Origin: Poriferisodalis sp965116715
Lineage (GTDB): Bacteria; Actinomycetota; Acidimicrobiia; Acidimicrobiales; Poriferisodalaceae
NCBI GenBank assembly: GCA_965116715.1
Contig: OZ220724.1
Location: 372,001 to 436,000 of the forward strand
Length of the DNA stretch: 64,000 bases
Direction: 5' to 3'
Below are positions 14,593-23,587 of this stretch, piece by piece. How positions within the stretch are numbered: position 1 is the stretch's first letter; every line of letters begins with the position of its first letter. The position numbers were made by a program, and so were the translations under genes. The notes under the pieces are model-generated. The model ran no database searches. It was given only the letters and a program-made list of their open reading frames with translations, and was not told where the DNA came from.

Positions 14593-15587
14593 CTCTCACT
14601 GACACTGCCGAACGCACCATCGCCTACGGCGCGGCGTTCACCGAGGGCCTTGCCCAGATGATGGAGGCCGACCCCGACGTGTTCGTGGCCGGCGAGGATG
14701 TGGGCCGTGCGGGAGGGGTCTTCGGCTCGTTCCGCGGGCTGAACGACCGCTTCGGTGACATGCGGGTGGTCGACACGCCGATCAGCGAGCAGGCCATCGT
14801 GGGCCTGGGCACCGGTGCGGCGGTGAGCGGGCTGCGGCCGGTGGTCGACCTGATGTTCATGGACTTCATGCTCGTGGCCATGGACCAGATCGTGAACCAG
14901 GCGGCGAAGCTGAAGTACATGTTCGGCGGCAAGGCCACGCTGCCGATGACCATCACCACCAGCGCCGGTGCTGGCTTGTCGGCGGCGGCCCAGCACAGCC
15001 AGAGCCTCGAGGCGATGCTGTGCCACATACCGGGCCTCAAGGTGGTGATGCCCTCGAACCCCCACGACGCCAAGGGACTGCTGGTGTCGTGCATCCGTGA
15101 CGACAACCCGACGGTGTTCGTGAAGCACAAGCGCCTGCTGGGCCTCAAGGGCGACGTGCCCGAAGACCTCTACGAGGTGCCGATCGGCTCGGCGGCCGTG
15201 GTGCGGCCCGGCGACGACGTCACCGTGGTGACCTACGGGCGGATGGTGTACGAGGCCACCAAGGCGGCCGATGCGCTCGCAGGCGAGGGCATCGAGTGCG
15301 AGGTGATCGACCTGCGCACCCTGCAGCCGCTCGACATCGCGACGGTCATCGGCTCGGCCCAGCGGACGAACCGCATCGTGGTGCTGCACGAGGCGGTGCG
15401 CTTCGGTGGCCTCGGCGCCGAGATTGCCTCGCAGATCGCCGAGCAGGCCTTCGACTACCTCGACGCTCCCATCGAGCGCATCGGCGCTCCGTTCAGCCCG
15501 GTGCCGTTCAGCCCGGTGCTGGAGAAGGAATGGGTGCCGAACGCGGAGCTGATCGGCGAGCGCATCCGCTCACTTGCCGCGGCGTGA
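14589..15587 (+). CDS. acoB: 2-oxo-acid/acetoin dehydrogenase E1 component, beta subunit
   Basis: 332 residues, the usual size for E1 beta. The N-terminal pyrimidine-binding domain shows VFVAGEDVGRAGGVFG and DTPISEQAIVGLGTGAA. The C-terminal transketolase-type domain has VTVVTYGRMV and a VIDLRTLQPLD segment (about 237-247), a family hallmark of E1 beta. It pairs with the upstream alpha subunit to form the alpha2beta2 E1. The start overlaps acoA by 4 bp and the stop overlaps acoX by 4 bp (GTGA), so translation is probably coupled and the stoichiometry controlled. Confidence 0.9.
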   Translation: MTLTDTAERTIAYGAAFTEGLAQMMEADPDVFVAGEDVGRAGGVFGSFRGLNDRFGDMRVVDTPISEQAIVGLGTGAAVSGLRPVVDLMFMDFMLVAMDQIVNQAAKLKYMFGGKATLPMTITTSAGAGLSAAAQHSQSLEAMLCHIPGLKVVMPSNPHDAKGLLVSCIRDDNPTVFVKHKRLLGLKGDVPEDLYEVPIGSAAVVRPGDDVTVVTYGRMVYEATKAADALAGEGIECEVIDLRTLQPLDIATVIGSAQRTNRIVVLHEAVRFGGLGAEIASQIAEQAFDYLDAPIERIGAPFSPVPFSPVLEKEWVPNAELIGERIRSLAAA

Positions 15588-16627
15588 GACAGCCGGCCGC
15601 CGCCCCGACCGTCGGAATCATCGCCAACCCGCTGGCCGGCAAGGACGTCCGGCGGCTCACCTCGGGGGCCAGCCCGGTTTCTGACGGCGTCAAGATCGGT
15701 GCGATCCGTCGTGCTGTGGTGGGTGCCATCGAGGGCGGCGCGCAGCGGGTGCTGATCGGCGGAGACCGTGCGCGGCTGGGGGAGCGGGCGCTGGTGGGTC
15801 TCGATGTCTCCCATGCCGTGGACGTGCTGGAACCGCACGGCTGGCACACGGGCCGCGATAGCCAGCTCGTGGCTGCGCAGTTCCGGTCGTGGGGCGTCGG
15901 GGCGGTGATTGCGTTGGGGGGCGACGGCACCCAACGCGACGTCGCCACCGGCTGGCGTGACGTGCCGCTGGTGCCGCTGGCCATCGGCACCAACAACGTG
16001 TTCCCCGCCCAGATCGAAGCCACCGTTGCCGGTTTCGCGGCAGGGGCTGTGGCGAGCGGCTCAGCCGAGCCGGCGGCGGTGAGTTCGCAGGCGAAGATCA
16101 TCGATGTGACGACGCCGGCCGGCAGCGAGGTCGCGTTGGTCGACGTGTGCAAGGTCGGCGGCGCATTCGTGGGTGCTCGCGCAGTGTGGGATGCCTCTGA
16201 GGTTCACGAAATGGTGGTGGCGATCGCGGAGCCTGCCTCGGTGGGCCTGTCGGCCATTGCCGCTGCCGTCTGCCCGGTCGGGCGTGGCGAGCCCGGCGGC
16301 GTCCATCTGTGCCTGGGCGGGCGCGACGGGGAGCGGGCCAGCCCATGCAGCGTGCGCACGGCGGTCCAGCCAGGCAGCTACGCCGACATCGCCGTCACTC
16401 ATTGCCGACGGCTGGATTTTGGGGCGCCGGTGACACTCGCCGGGCCTGGGATGCTGACGCTGGACGGCGAGCGCGAGATCGTGCTGCGCTCCGGGCAGGC
16501 AGCACAGGTGACGGTGCGGCCAGACGGGCCGATGGTCATCGACGTGGGTGCCGCAGTTGCGCTGGCGCAGCGCCGGCGCTACGCCTTCGAGCCTGCACGG
16601 GCCGATCACCGGGCGGGGGAGCTTTGA
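15584..16627 (+). CDS. acoX: AcoX-like ATP-NAD kinase-family protein
   Basis: 347 residues from the GTG at 15584, which overlaps the acoB stop. An open frame extends upstream but lies inside acoB. AcoX proteins are NAD-kinase-fold proteins found in acetoin dehydrogenase operons; their biochemical role is not settled. Seen: VGIIANPLAGKDVRRL at the N-terminus, the NAD-kinase-type GGDGT motif (IALGGDGTQRDVA, about 108-120), and PLAIGTNNVFP, the equivalent of the kinase GTxNxF segment. The C-terminal half is beta-rich with a GPGMLTLDGEREI stretch. Placement between E1 beta and E2 with overlaps on both sides is the best evidence for the AcoX assignment. Whether it phosphorylates NAD, another cofactor, or anything is unknown. 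Confidence 0.82.
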   Translation: MRQPAAAPTVGIIANPLAGKDVRRLTSGASPVSDGVKIGAIRRAVVGAIEGGAQRVLIGGDRARLGERALVGLDVSHAVDVLEPHGWHTGRDSQLVAAQFRSWGVGAVIALGGDGTQRDVATGWRDVPLVPLAIGTNNVFPAQIEATVAGFAAGAVASGSAEPAAVSSQAKIIDVTTPAGSEVALVDVCKVGGAFVGARAVWDASEVHEMVVAIAEPASVGLSAIAAAVCPVGRGEPGGVHLCLGGRDGERASPCSVRTAVQPGSYADIAVTHCRRLDFGAPVTLAGPGMLTLDGEREIVLRSGQAAQVTVRPDGPMVIDVGAAVALAQRRRYAFEPARADHRAGEL

Positions 16628-18108
16628 TGGCGGTCGAATTTGCGATGCCGAAGCTGGGTCTCACGATGGAGTCGGGGACGATCATGCGCTGGCTGGTGCC
16701 CGACGCGGTCGAGGTGAACGCGGGCGACGCCGTGCTGCTGGTGGAGACCGACAAGGTGGAGACCGAGATCGAGGCCTCCGGCAGCGGTGTGCTGCACCAG
16801 ACGGGCGAGATCGGCGAGGAATATCTCTGCGGCGTGCGCATCGGCTGGTTCTGCGAGCCGGGGGAGGACCCGCCGGCCGACGATGCGGCCCAGAGCGCAG
16901 CTCAACCGGCGCCCGCGACGCCGAGCCCGGCAGATCGCCCCGCGGTTGCCACCGCTGCTGGGGCTGGCCCGGTCGTGCGGGCACCGGGCGAGCGGATTCT
17001 GGCTTCGCCGGCCGCCAAGCGGCTGGCGCGAGAACTCGGCGTCGAGCTGGCTGCGGTGTCCGGCAGCGGCCCCACGGGGCGCATCACCGAGCGAGATGTG
17101 CGTGCAGCGGCCGAAGCCCCTGCCCCGGCCGCTCCGGCTGCTGATTCCGGCGCTGCGCCGTCACCACCGGCTGGGCCAATGCCGTCGGCAACCCTTGCCG
17201 CTCGCCAGCTCGCCGATCTGTTGGGCGTGGACCTGCGGGCCGTTCGGGCCAGCAGTTCGGACGGGCGGATCTCTCGGGCCGACGTTGCCGTTGCAGTGCG
17301 AGAGATGCTGGCCAGCCTCAGCCCGAGCGTCGAAGCCGAGCCGGCACAGCCCCCAAGCGGCGCACCGCCGGCTGCGACTGCACCGGCTGAGGAGGCGGCG
17401 CCGCTCTCCCAGGAACCCACCGAGCTCATCGCGCTGCGCGGCATGCGCGGCGTCATCGCCGAGCGGATGAGCGCATCGCTGGCATCGATGGCTCAGCTCA
17501 CCCTCACGATGGACGTCGACATGAGGGCGGTGGTGGCCGAGCGCACATCGCTGGCAGAGGCCGCCCGCGCCGAGGGTTCCCCCGACGGCGTCGATGCGCC
17601 GGTTCCCGGCTACACCGACTATGTGGTCGCGGCCGCAGCGGCGGCGCTGGGGGAGCACCCGCGGGTGAACTCGCAGGTCACCGCAGACGCGGTCGCGCTG
17701 CTGCCGGACATCCACATCGGCCTGGCTGTCGCGCTCGACGACGGCTTGCTGGTGCCGGTCATCCGCCACGCCGACCGCCTGAGCCTGGGCGAGATCGCGG
17801 CAGAGACCACACGTCTCGTCGAGGGCGCACGCAACGGCACGCTCGGCTACGACGACTACCAGGGTGCCACGTTCACCGTGACGGCACTCGGGATGTTCGG
17901 CGTCGATGCGTTCACGCCGATCATCAACGCGCCCAACACCGCCATCGTGGGCGTCGGCCGCATCCGCAACGACACCGTGTGGAACGACGGCACCGCCGAG
18001 CCTCGCCCCACCCTGACGCTCTCGCTGACGTGGGACCACCGAGCCTTCGACGGCGCTCCGGCCGCCCGCTTCGCCGGCGCCGTGCGCAACTGGCTCGAAG
18101 CTCGCTAG
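16627..18108 (+). CDS. acoC: Dihydrolipoamide acyltransferase (E2) with one lipoyl and two E3-binding domains
   Basis: 493 residues. Domains in order: lipoyl domain (about 1-80) with the lipoylated Lys43 in ETDKVETE; Pro/Ala linker; a first peripheral subunit-binding domain (about 123-160, ILASPAAKRLAREL...GRITERDV); a second one (about 185-222, TLAARQLADLLGV...GRISRADV); another linker; and the catalytic CoA-acyltransferase domain, ending with DHRAFDG (about 470-476) whose His is catalytic. It starts at the ATG overlapping the acoX stop by one base. Two subunit-binding domains in one E2 are less common than one. The gene ends in CTAG shared with the convergent acyl-CoA dehydrogenase stop. 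No E3 gene is present in the window. Confidence 0.9.
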   Translation: MAVEFAMPKLGLTMESGTIMRWLVPDAVEVNAGDAVLLVETDKVETEIEASGSGVLHQTGEIGEEYLCGVRIGWFCEPGEDPPADDAAQSAAQPAPATPSPADRPAVATAAGAGPVVRAPGERILASPAAKRLARELGVELAAVSGSGPTGRITERDVRAAAEAPAPAAPAADSGAAPSPPAGPMPSATLAARQLADLLGVDLRAVRASSSDGRISRADVAVAVREMLASLSPSVEAEPAQPPSGAPPAATAPAEEAAPLSQEPTELIALRGMRGVIAERMSASLASMAQLTLTMDVDMRAVVAERTSLAEAARAEGSPDGVDAPVPGYTDYVVAAAAAALGEHPRVNSQVTADAVALLPDIHIGLAVALDDGLLVPVIRHADRLSLGEIAAETTRLVEGARNGTLGYDDYQGATFTVTALGMFGVDAFTPIINAPNTAIVGVGRIRNDTVWNDGTAEPRPTLTLSLTWDHRAFDGAPAARFAGAVRNWLEAR

Positions 18109-19268
18109 CCCTCGACGTAACTGCGCTTCGCGACTTCTTCCAGCATCACCTCGGTGGCGCCGCCGCCGATCGGCAGGATGCGGGCGTCGCGGTACATCCG
18201 CTCGATGGTTGATTCACGCATGTAGCCGAAACCGCCGTGGAACTGCACGCAGTCGTACATGACCCGGTTCACGACTTCGGCCCCCATCGCTTTCACACCA
18301 GACATCTCCTTGGTGGCGTCGATGCCCTGCTCTTTGAGCCAGGCGGCGTGGTACATGGAGGCACGCACGGCATCGACCTTGGCCTGGTTCATGGCCGTGC
18401 GCTGGCGGATCGCCCCGAGGTCGTACAGCGTGCCGTCGAACGCCTTGCGCTGCTGGGTGTAGGCGTTGGTGAGATCAATCGCCACCTGGGCGGCGCCGAT
18501 GCCCATGCCCACGATCACCATCCGCTCGTTCTGGAAGTTCTCCATGGCGGCGTAGAAGCCGCGGTGGGCCTCGCCGAGCAGGTGGTCGTCGGAAAGCCAC
18601 ACATCGCGCAGCACCAGCTCGGCGGTGTCCGAGCAGCGCCAGCCGTGCTTGTCGAGCTTGCTGGCGATCTCGAACCCGTCCGCGCTGGTCGGGACCAGGA
18701 ACATGGAGATCCCGTAGCGGTCATCGGGGTTGGTACGTGCCGCCAGCGCTATCAGATCTCCGTAGACGGCACCGGTGATGAACGTCTTGGTGCCGTTCAG
18801 CCGCCAGCCGTCGCCGTCGCGCACTGCGGTGGTGCGCAGCCCGGCCACGTCGGACCCCGCGTCGGGCTCGGTCACGCCGATGCACATCATCGTGTCGCCG
18901 GACTGCACTGACGGAAGCCAGCGCTCGAGCTGCGCGTCGCTGCCGGCGTTCAGCAGGTGCGGCAACGCCATGTCGGTGTGCACCAGGATGTTCGCCTCGA
19001 AGCCCGCGTAGGTGGAGGTGCCGAGGGCTTCGGCGAATGCAGCCGAAGCAATCGGGCCAAGCCCCAGCCCGCCCCACTGCTCGGGCACCCGCAACGAGAA
19101 CATCCCGAGCTCGCCCATCCGCTTGTAGATCTCGCGTGGCACCTGGCCGGCTTCTTCCCACGCATCGCCGGCGGGCGTGACCTCATTGGCGACAAACGAG
19201 ACCGTCTGGTCGTAGATCGCCTGCAGTTCGTCGGTCATGTAGACGTTGCGATGCGCAGTCGTGCTCAC
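18105..19268 (-). CDS. Acyl-CoA dehydrogenase
   Basis: 387 residues from GTG 19268, chosen because GGAGG lies 7 nt upstream. ATG 19238 is an in-frame alternative 10 codons later. FAD enzymes of this family oxidise acyl-CoA thioesters at the alpha-beta carbons. Seen: the N-terminal helical domain (QTVSFVANEVTPAGDAWEEAG), the central beta domain motif CIGVTEPDAGSDVAGL with NGTKTFITGA, and the C-terminal QFHGGFGYMRE segment ending in a GGATEVMLEEVAKRS tail. Substrate specificity cannot be read. It is probably cotranscribed with the upstream VOC gene (31-bp gap). Confidence 0.92.
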   Translation of the reverse strand: MSTTAHRNVYMTDELQAIYDQTVSFVANEVTPAGDAWEEAGQVPREIYKRMGELGMFSLRVPEQWGGLGLGPIASAAFAEALGTSTYAGFEANILVHTDMALPHLLNAGSDAQLERWLPSVQSGDTMMCIGVTEPDAGSDVAGLRTTAVRDGDGWRLNGTKTFITGAVYGDLIALAARTNPDDRYGISMFLVPTSADGFEIASKLDKHGWRCSDTAELVLRDVWLSDDHLLGEAHRGFYAAMENFQNERMVIVGMGIGAAQVAIDLTNAYTQQRKAFDGTLYDLGAIRQRTAMNQAKVDAVRASMYHAAWLKEQGIDATKEMSGVKAMGAEVVNRVMYDCVQFHGGFGYMRESTIERMYRDARILPIGGGATEVMLEEVAKRSYVEG

Positions 19269-19299
19269 CGGTTGCCTCCGTTGCGTCGAGAATCGGGGG

Positions 19300-19830
19300 T
19301 CAAGAAGCCGGCGCCGAGCCCTGCTTGACCAGTTCCGCGAGCGGATCGCCACGCCGGAACCGTTCGAGCAGCACATCGGCGTCGAACAGCACCCCGATCG
19401 GGTTCTCCGCAAAAACCGGCCCGTTCATGAAGTCGATGCACTCGGCCATGGTCGCGAAGTTCTCGACTTGGAACTCCACGCCGTTGCCATCGGGGTCGGC
19501 GTAGTACATCGAGGTCGTCGGACCGTGGTTGATGGTGCGCACCGGCATGATGCCTTCGGCCTTCAGCCGGGCGTAGTGGTCCATGAGGTCGCCGAAGGTG
19601 CCGAACGTGTAGGCGATGTGCTCGAGCGTGCCGTTGCGTGATTCGTAGCGGCCCGGCGTACCCCGGTTCACGAAGGCCATGCGGTGGTGCTCGTCGTCGT
19701 AGGAGATGAAGCAGATGAACTCGTTTTCGTGCACGACCCGTGCGTCCAGCACCGTGCACCACCAGTCGCGCACGGCGGAGATGTCGTCGGTGCGGAACAC
19801 GCAGTGCGCCATCTTGGTGGGCGTCGGCAT
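19300..19830 (-). CDS. VOC/glyoxalase-superfamily protein, extradiol-dioxygenase-like
   Basis: 176 residues from the ATG at 19830 with AGGAGG 6 nt upstream. The frame stays open upstream, but the Shine-Dalgarno site decides the start. Two beta-alpha-beta-beta-beta modules are suggested. Likely metal ligands are His9 (MAHCVF), the His in GTLEHIAYTF and the Glu in GVEFQVENF, giving the 2-His-1-carboxylate set of Fe(II) extradiol dioxygenases and related VOC enzymes. The DPDGNGVEFQ segment is typical. Its operon with an acyl-CoA dehydrogenase suggests catabolism of an aromatic or acyl-CoA intermediate, which is inference. Confidence 0.82.
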   Translation of the reverse strand: MPTPTKMAHCVFRTDDISAVRDWWCTVLDARVVHENEFICFISYDDEHHRMAFVNRGTPGRYESRNGTLEHIAYTFGTFGDLMDHYARLKAEGIMPVRTINHGPTTSMYYADPDGNGVEFQVENFATMAECIDFMNGPVFAENPIGVLFDADVLLERFRRGDPLAELVKQGSAPAS

Positions 19831-19897
19831 TGGAGCCTCCTCGTCGTTGACCCTAGTGGCGTGGGTGATTGTCCGTTGCGTGCGAGAATCGGCGCTC
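19831..19897. promoter_or_regulatory. Divergent intergenic region, VOC/acyl-CoA dehydrogenase and thrH
   Basis: A 67-bp divergent spacer that includes the AGGAGG ribosome-binding site of the VOC gene at its left end. No clear promoter elements or operator are visible. Confidence 0.4.
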
Positions 19898-20527
19898 GTG
19901 CAGAGGGTCATCGCATTGGATATGGAGGGCGTTCTGACGCCCGAGATCTGGATTGCGGTGGCCGAGTGCACCGGTATCGACGAACTGCGGCGAACGACCC
20001 GGGACGAACCGGACTACGACGCGCTGATGCAGTACCGGATCGACGTGCTCAACTCGCACGATGTGTCGCTCGGAGAGATCCGCGAGGCGATCGCCGAGCT
20101 GCCGCTGCTGGAAGGCGCACGCGACTTCCTCGACGAGCTGCGCCGCCGCTGGGTGGTGGTGCTGCTGTCAGACACCTTCGAGCAGTTCGACGATCACTTC
20201 TTGGAATTGATGGGCTACCCGCACCTGCTGTGCCACCGGCTTGACGTTGTGGACGGCCGGCTCGCCGGGTGGCGCCGCCGGGCCGACGATGCCAAGCGGC
20301 GGGCGGTCGAGGCATACCGCGGGCTCAACTACCACGTGACTGCGGTGGGCGACTCCTACAACGACCTGACGATGCTGATTGCCGCAGACGCCGCAAGCCT
20401 GTTCCGGTGCCCCGCTGCGGTCGCCGAGGCACACCCCGAGCTTCCCCGCACCGACGAATACGGCGTGCTGCTGGAGTGGATGCACGAGGTTGGGCCGGAA
20501 GTCTCCGAGCCGAGCCTGCATCGCTGA
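19898..20527 (+). CDS. thrH: HAD-family phosphatase, ThrH (phosphoserine phosphatase / homoserine phosphotransferase)
   Basis: 209 residues from GTG 19898, close to the roughly 205 of ThrH. HAD motif I appears as ALDMEGVLTPEIW, the ThrH form in which DxE replaces the usual DxD. Motif II is LLSDTFEQF, and motif IV is GDSYNDLTML. ThrH dephosphorylates phosphoserine and can transfer phosphate to homoserine. An open frame upstream lacks homology. The gene stands alone on the plus strand, divergent from the VOC gene, with the peroxiredoxin gene 94 bp downstream. Assignment as ThrH rather than SerB rests on length and the DMEGVLTPE motif. Confidence 0.85.
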   Translation: MQRVIALDMEGVLTPEIWIAVAECTGIDELRRTTRDEPDYDALMQYRIDVLNSHDVSLGEIREAIAELPLLEGARDFLDELRRRWVVVLLSDTFEQFDDHFLELMGYPHLLCHRLDVVDGRLAGWRRRADDAKRRAVEAYRGLNYHVTAVGDSYNDLTMLIAADAASLFRCPAAVAEAHPELPRTDEYGVLLEWMHEVGPEVSEPSLHR

Positions 20528-20621
20528 GGCACGGTTCGCGGCACCGGAACCCCCAGCGAGCAGTAGCGGTACGCTTCGGGCCACACTTCGGCAGAACGAC
20601 GGACATGAACGGAGAAGTGCA

Positions 20622-21104
20622 ATGGCGGTACAGGTCGGCGACCAGATTCCCGATGTGACACTGCGAGTGCTGGACGACGGCGGCATGCCGGCACCGGTGC
20701 AGTCCAGCGAGATGCTGGGCAGCGGCAAGGTGGTGCTGTTTGCCGTGCCGGGAGCGTTCACCCCCGGCTGCAGCAACGTCCACCTCCCCGGCTACATCGC
20801 AGGTGCTGAGGATCTCGCGGGCAAGGGCGTCGACAAGATCGTCTGCGTCTCGGTGAACGACGCGTGGACGATGGGTGCATGGGCCGAGGCCCAGGGCGCT
20901 GAGGGCATCGAGATGGCCGCCGACGGCAACGGCGAATTCGCCGAAGCCATGGGCCTCGTCATGGACGGTTCGGGGTTCGGCCTGGGTTCGCGCTCGAGGC
21001 GGTATGCGGCGGTCATCGAGGACGGCACGGTGACGGCGCTCGAAGTCGAGGAAGGCGGAGGCGTCGAAGTCTCCAGCTGCGCCTCGATCCTCGGCAAGCT
21101 GTAA
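20622..21104 (+). CDS. Peroxiredoxin, Prx5/AhpE-like (redoxin family)
   Basis: 160 residues from ATG 20622 with GGAGAAG upstream. It reduces H2O2 or alkyl hydroperoxides using a peroxidatic cysteine, seen in PGAFTPGCSNVHLPGY, the diagnostic Prx5 active-site text. The family's catalytic Thr (T in FTPGC) is present, and a conserved Arg (SRSRRYAAV) follows later. A second Cys near the end (VSSCASIL) could act as resolving cysteine as in Prx5-type two-Cys enzymes. Cytoplasmic, with no signal peptide. It is probably its own transcription unit or continues into the ROK gene (72-bp gap). Confidence 0.92.
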   Translation: MAVQVGDQIPDVTLRVLDDGGMPAPVQSSEMLGSGKVVLFAVPGAFTPGCSNVHLPGYIAGAEDLAGKGVDKIVCVSVNDAWTMGAWAEAQGAEGIEMAADGNGEFAEAMGLVMDGSGFGLGSRSRRYAAVIEDGTVTALEVEEGGGVEVSSCASILGKL

Positions 21105-21176
21105 GCCGCCTGGCCGCGACGTGGCCGACGACGCTGCACCCAAGCGTGCGTCGTCGCACGGAACGAGGCGGCACAA

Positions 21177-22124
21177 GTGAGCAGCACCCACACCGCTGGC
21201 ATTACGCGCCTCGGCTTCGACGTCGGCGGCACGAAGATTCTCGGCGTGACCACCGACGCCAGCGGTTCGCTGCGACGATCGGTGCGCGAAGCCACGCCTG
21301 CTGGCGCCGCCAATCTGGTCGACACCTTGGCGGCGATGGTGCGCGAGCTGGCGCCCGCCGGTGGCGCCATCACCGTCGGCGTGGGCATGGCCGGACTCAT
21401 CACCAACGATGGCGTCGTGAGGGTCTCGCCGAATCTCGACGGGGTGGACGGCGCGACGATCGGAGCCGATCTGAGCGCGGCCCTGGGGATGCCGATCACG
21501 TTCGAGAACGAGGTCAACTGTGCCGCTCGCTGGGAGTTGGCTGCGGGGGCCGCGCAGGGGATCCGCCACGGCGTGATGGTGGCGGTGGGCACCGGCATCG
21601 GCGGCGCGTCCATGGTGGACGGCGAGGTGTTGCACGGCGCTCACGGGCTGGCAGGCGAGCCCGGCCACATGATTGTTGAGAACCGGGGGCTCGCCTGCCC
21701 GTGCGGCAGGCGGGGTTGCTGGGAGATGTACGCATCGGGCTCTGCGCTGGACCGGTTGGCGGCCGAACGTCTCGGTGACCGAACGCGAGGCCCCGATGTC
21801 ACCGCAGCGGCCCGCAGCGGCGAGGTTGCGGCACACGAGGTGCTGGCCGATTTCTCGTACTGGCTGGCGCTGGGCATCTCGAATCTCTGCGTGCTGACCG
21901 ACCCCGAATTGGTGGTGATCGGCGGGGGCATCAGCGAAGACTGGGACCTGCTCGCCCAGCCGGTCGACGACCACCTCGGCGATCTGCTCATCGGCCGCAC
22001 CGCCGAGACACAGCCGGCAGTCGTGGCCTCGGAGGCCGGGGAACTGTCTTCGGCGCTCGGCGCCGCTCTGAGCGGCGCGCAGGGTGACAGTGCCGCTTTG
22101 AGCAGTCCCTCTCAGATGACGTGA
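21177..22124 (+). CDS. ROK-family sugar kinase, glucokinase-like
   Basis: 315 residues from GTG 21177. It phosphorylates glucose or a related hexose with ATP. Seen: phosphate-1 motif GFDVGGTKILGV (about 13-24), NEVNCAARWE (sugar-binding/catalytic Asp/Glu region), the second phosphate motif VAVGTGIGGASMVDG, and the ROK zinc site GEPGHMIVENRGLACPCGRRGCWE, where the His and Cys residues bind Zn2+. No N-terminal helix-turn-helix is present, so this is a kinase and not a ROK repressor. The stop overlaps the GTG of the carboxypeptidase gene by 4 bp, so the two are translated together. Confidence 0.9.
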   Translation: MSSTHTAGITRLGFDVGGTKILGVTTDASGSLRRSVREATPAGAANLVDTLAAMVRELAPAGGAITVGVGMAGLITNDGVVRVSPNLDGVDGATIGADLSAALGMPITFENEVNCAARWELAAGAAQGIRHGVMVAVGTGIGGASMVDGEVLHGAHGLAGEPGHMIVENRGLACPCGRRGCWEMYASGSALDRLAAERLGDRTRGPDVTAAARSGEVAAHEVLADFSYWLALGISNLCVLTDPELVVIGGGISEDWDLLAQPVDDHLGDLLIGRTAETQPAVVASEAGELSSALGAALSGAQGDSAALSSPSQMT

Positions 22125-23587
22125 GAGCTCTGCGCACGGCCCTGCTGGTGCTGTTGACGGCAGCGGCCGGCCTGCTGCCCGCGGTGGCAGCCGTGCGGAT
22201 GAACACCGCGGCGGACGAAGCGGCGGCGCACGCGTTATCGCTGCGCACGCCGGTTCTGCCGCCTCCGGACGATCTCGATGGGCCCGCGACGGCGGCCGAC
22301 ACCTCGGTGCCTGGTGTGCCGCTCTTGCGGGCAGAACGGGCGCCAGAGGCGCTGTGGCGTGCAGCGCAGCGGCACGTCATCGGCACCGAGATGACGGCAT
22401 TCAGCTCGGACTGGCCTCAACCGCACTGCCTGGCAATCTGGATCGACGGCGAGGAGGTGTTCACCAGCGACGTCGAGCCGGTGATCCCGGCGTCGGTGCA
22501 GAAGCTCATCACCGCCGCTGCGGCCCTCGCGGTCGTCGACCCTGCCGCCCAGTTCGTGACCCGGGTGCTCACCGACGCCGAGGTGTCTGACGGTGTGCTG
22601 GACGGAACGGTCTGGGTCGTGGGGGGCGGCGACCCGCTGATCATGACCCAGTCATACGCAGACTCTCACCGGCGGCAGCCGCAGCTGCGCACGTCGATGG
22701 AAGAGCTCGCGGACCAGATAGTCGGGCTCGGTGTCGAGTCGCTGAGGGGGAGGCTCATCGCCGACGAATCTCGCTACGACACGACACGCTTTCCCGAGAC
22801 GTGGCCCCAGCGGTACATCAACCGGCTGCACAGCGGTCCGCTGTCGGCCCTGAGCCTCAATGACGGCATCACCGGCTTCACCACGTCACTGACTGCAGCT
22901 TCGGAGCCGGCGCGCTGGTTCGTGTCCACGCTGGCCGACCTGCTGCGGGTGCGAGGTGTTGCCGTGAATGTCGACCTGGTGGTGTCGACGGCACCCAGCG
23001 GCATGGACGAGATCGCACGCCTGACGTCACCGCCGATGATCGAGATCGCCCAGCAGATGCTGCGAGAGAGCGACAACACCACGGCCGAGCTGGTGTTGCG
23101 AGAGATCGGCCTGCGAAGCGCGGGGGAGGGGTCGACGCCCGCGGGGGCTGCCGCCGCCGAGCGGATCGTCTCCGAGATGCTGCCGCTCCAGTCCTCGCCG
23201 GCCGTGGTGGACGGGTCGGGGCTGGATCGGCAGAACCTGGTGACGTGCAGCTTTCTGACAGCCCTGATCGATCAGTTGGGAACCGATTCTGCGGTGCTGG
23301 CGGGTCTGCCGGTCGCAGCGCAGACGGGGACGCTGTCGCACAGGTTCGGCGAGCACCCCGCGGCGGGCCGATTGCACGCCAAGACCGGCCTGCTGACCGG
23401 GGTCAACTCGCTGGCGGGGTTCCTGGAGACAGACAGCGGGACGGTCGTCTTCGCCCAGATTCTCAACAACGTGCCGGTGGATTCGCGTCTCGGTCTTGAG
23501 CTGCAGGAGTCGTTGGCGGGTCAGCTGCTGCGATACCCCGTTGGCGACCGCGATGCCCTGCGAGGATTGGTGCGTGGCACCGCCTGA
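22121..23587 (+). CDS. dacB: D-alanyl-D-alanine carboxypeptidase, PBP4/DacB type (peptidase S13)
   Basis: 488 residues. The N-terminus RALRTALLVLLTAAAGLLPA is a signal peptide or anchor, so it acts outside the membrane on peptidoglycan stem peptides. The three penicillin-binding motifs are visible: SVQK (S125, PASVQKLITAAAAL), SDN (SDNTTAELVL) and KTG (HAKTGLLTGVNSLAG). The long insert between motifs 1 and 2 is normal for S13. GTG 22121 overlaps the ROK stop. The C-terminus overlaps the next gene by 14 bp in another frame. Confidence 0.93.
   Translation: MRALRTALLVLLTAAAGLLPAVAAVRMNTAADEAAAHALSLRTPVLPPPDDLDGPATAADTSVPGVPLLRAERAPEALWRAAQRHVIGTEMTAFSSDWPQPHCLAIWIDGEEVFTSDVEPVIPASVQKLITAAAALAVVDPAAQFVTRVLTDAEVSDGVLDGTVWVVGGGDPLIMTQSYADSHRRQPQLRTSMEELADQIVGLGVESLRGRLIADESRYDTTRFPETWPQRYINRLHSGPLSALSLNDGITGFTTSLTAASEPARWFVSTLADLLRVRGVAVNVDLVVSTAPSGMDEIARLTSPPMIEIAQQMLRESDNTTAELVLREIGLRSAGEGSTPAGAAAAERIVSEMLPLQSSPAVVDGSGLDRQNLVTCSFLTALIDQLGTDSAVLAGLPVAAQTGTLSHRFGEHPAAGRLHAKTGLLTGVNSLAGFLETDSGTVVFAQILNNVPVDSRLGLELQESLAGQLLRYPVGDRDALRGLVRGTA

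Noticed and set aside
20325..21974. Minus-strand 549-codon frame opposite thrH, peroxiredoxin and ROK genes
   Set aside because: Covers three recognised genes; no domain signature.
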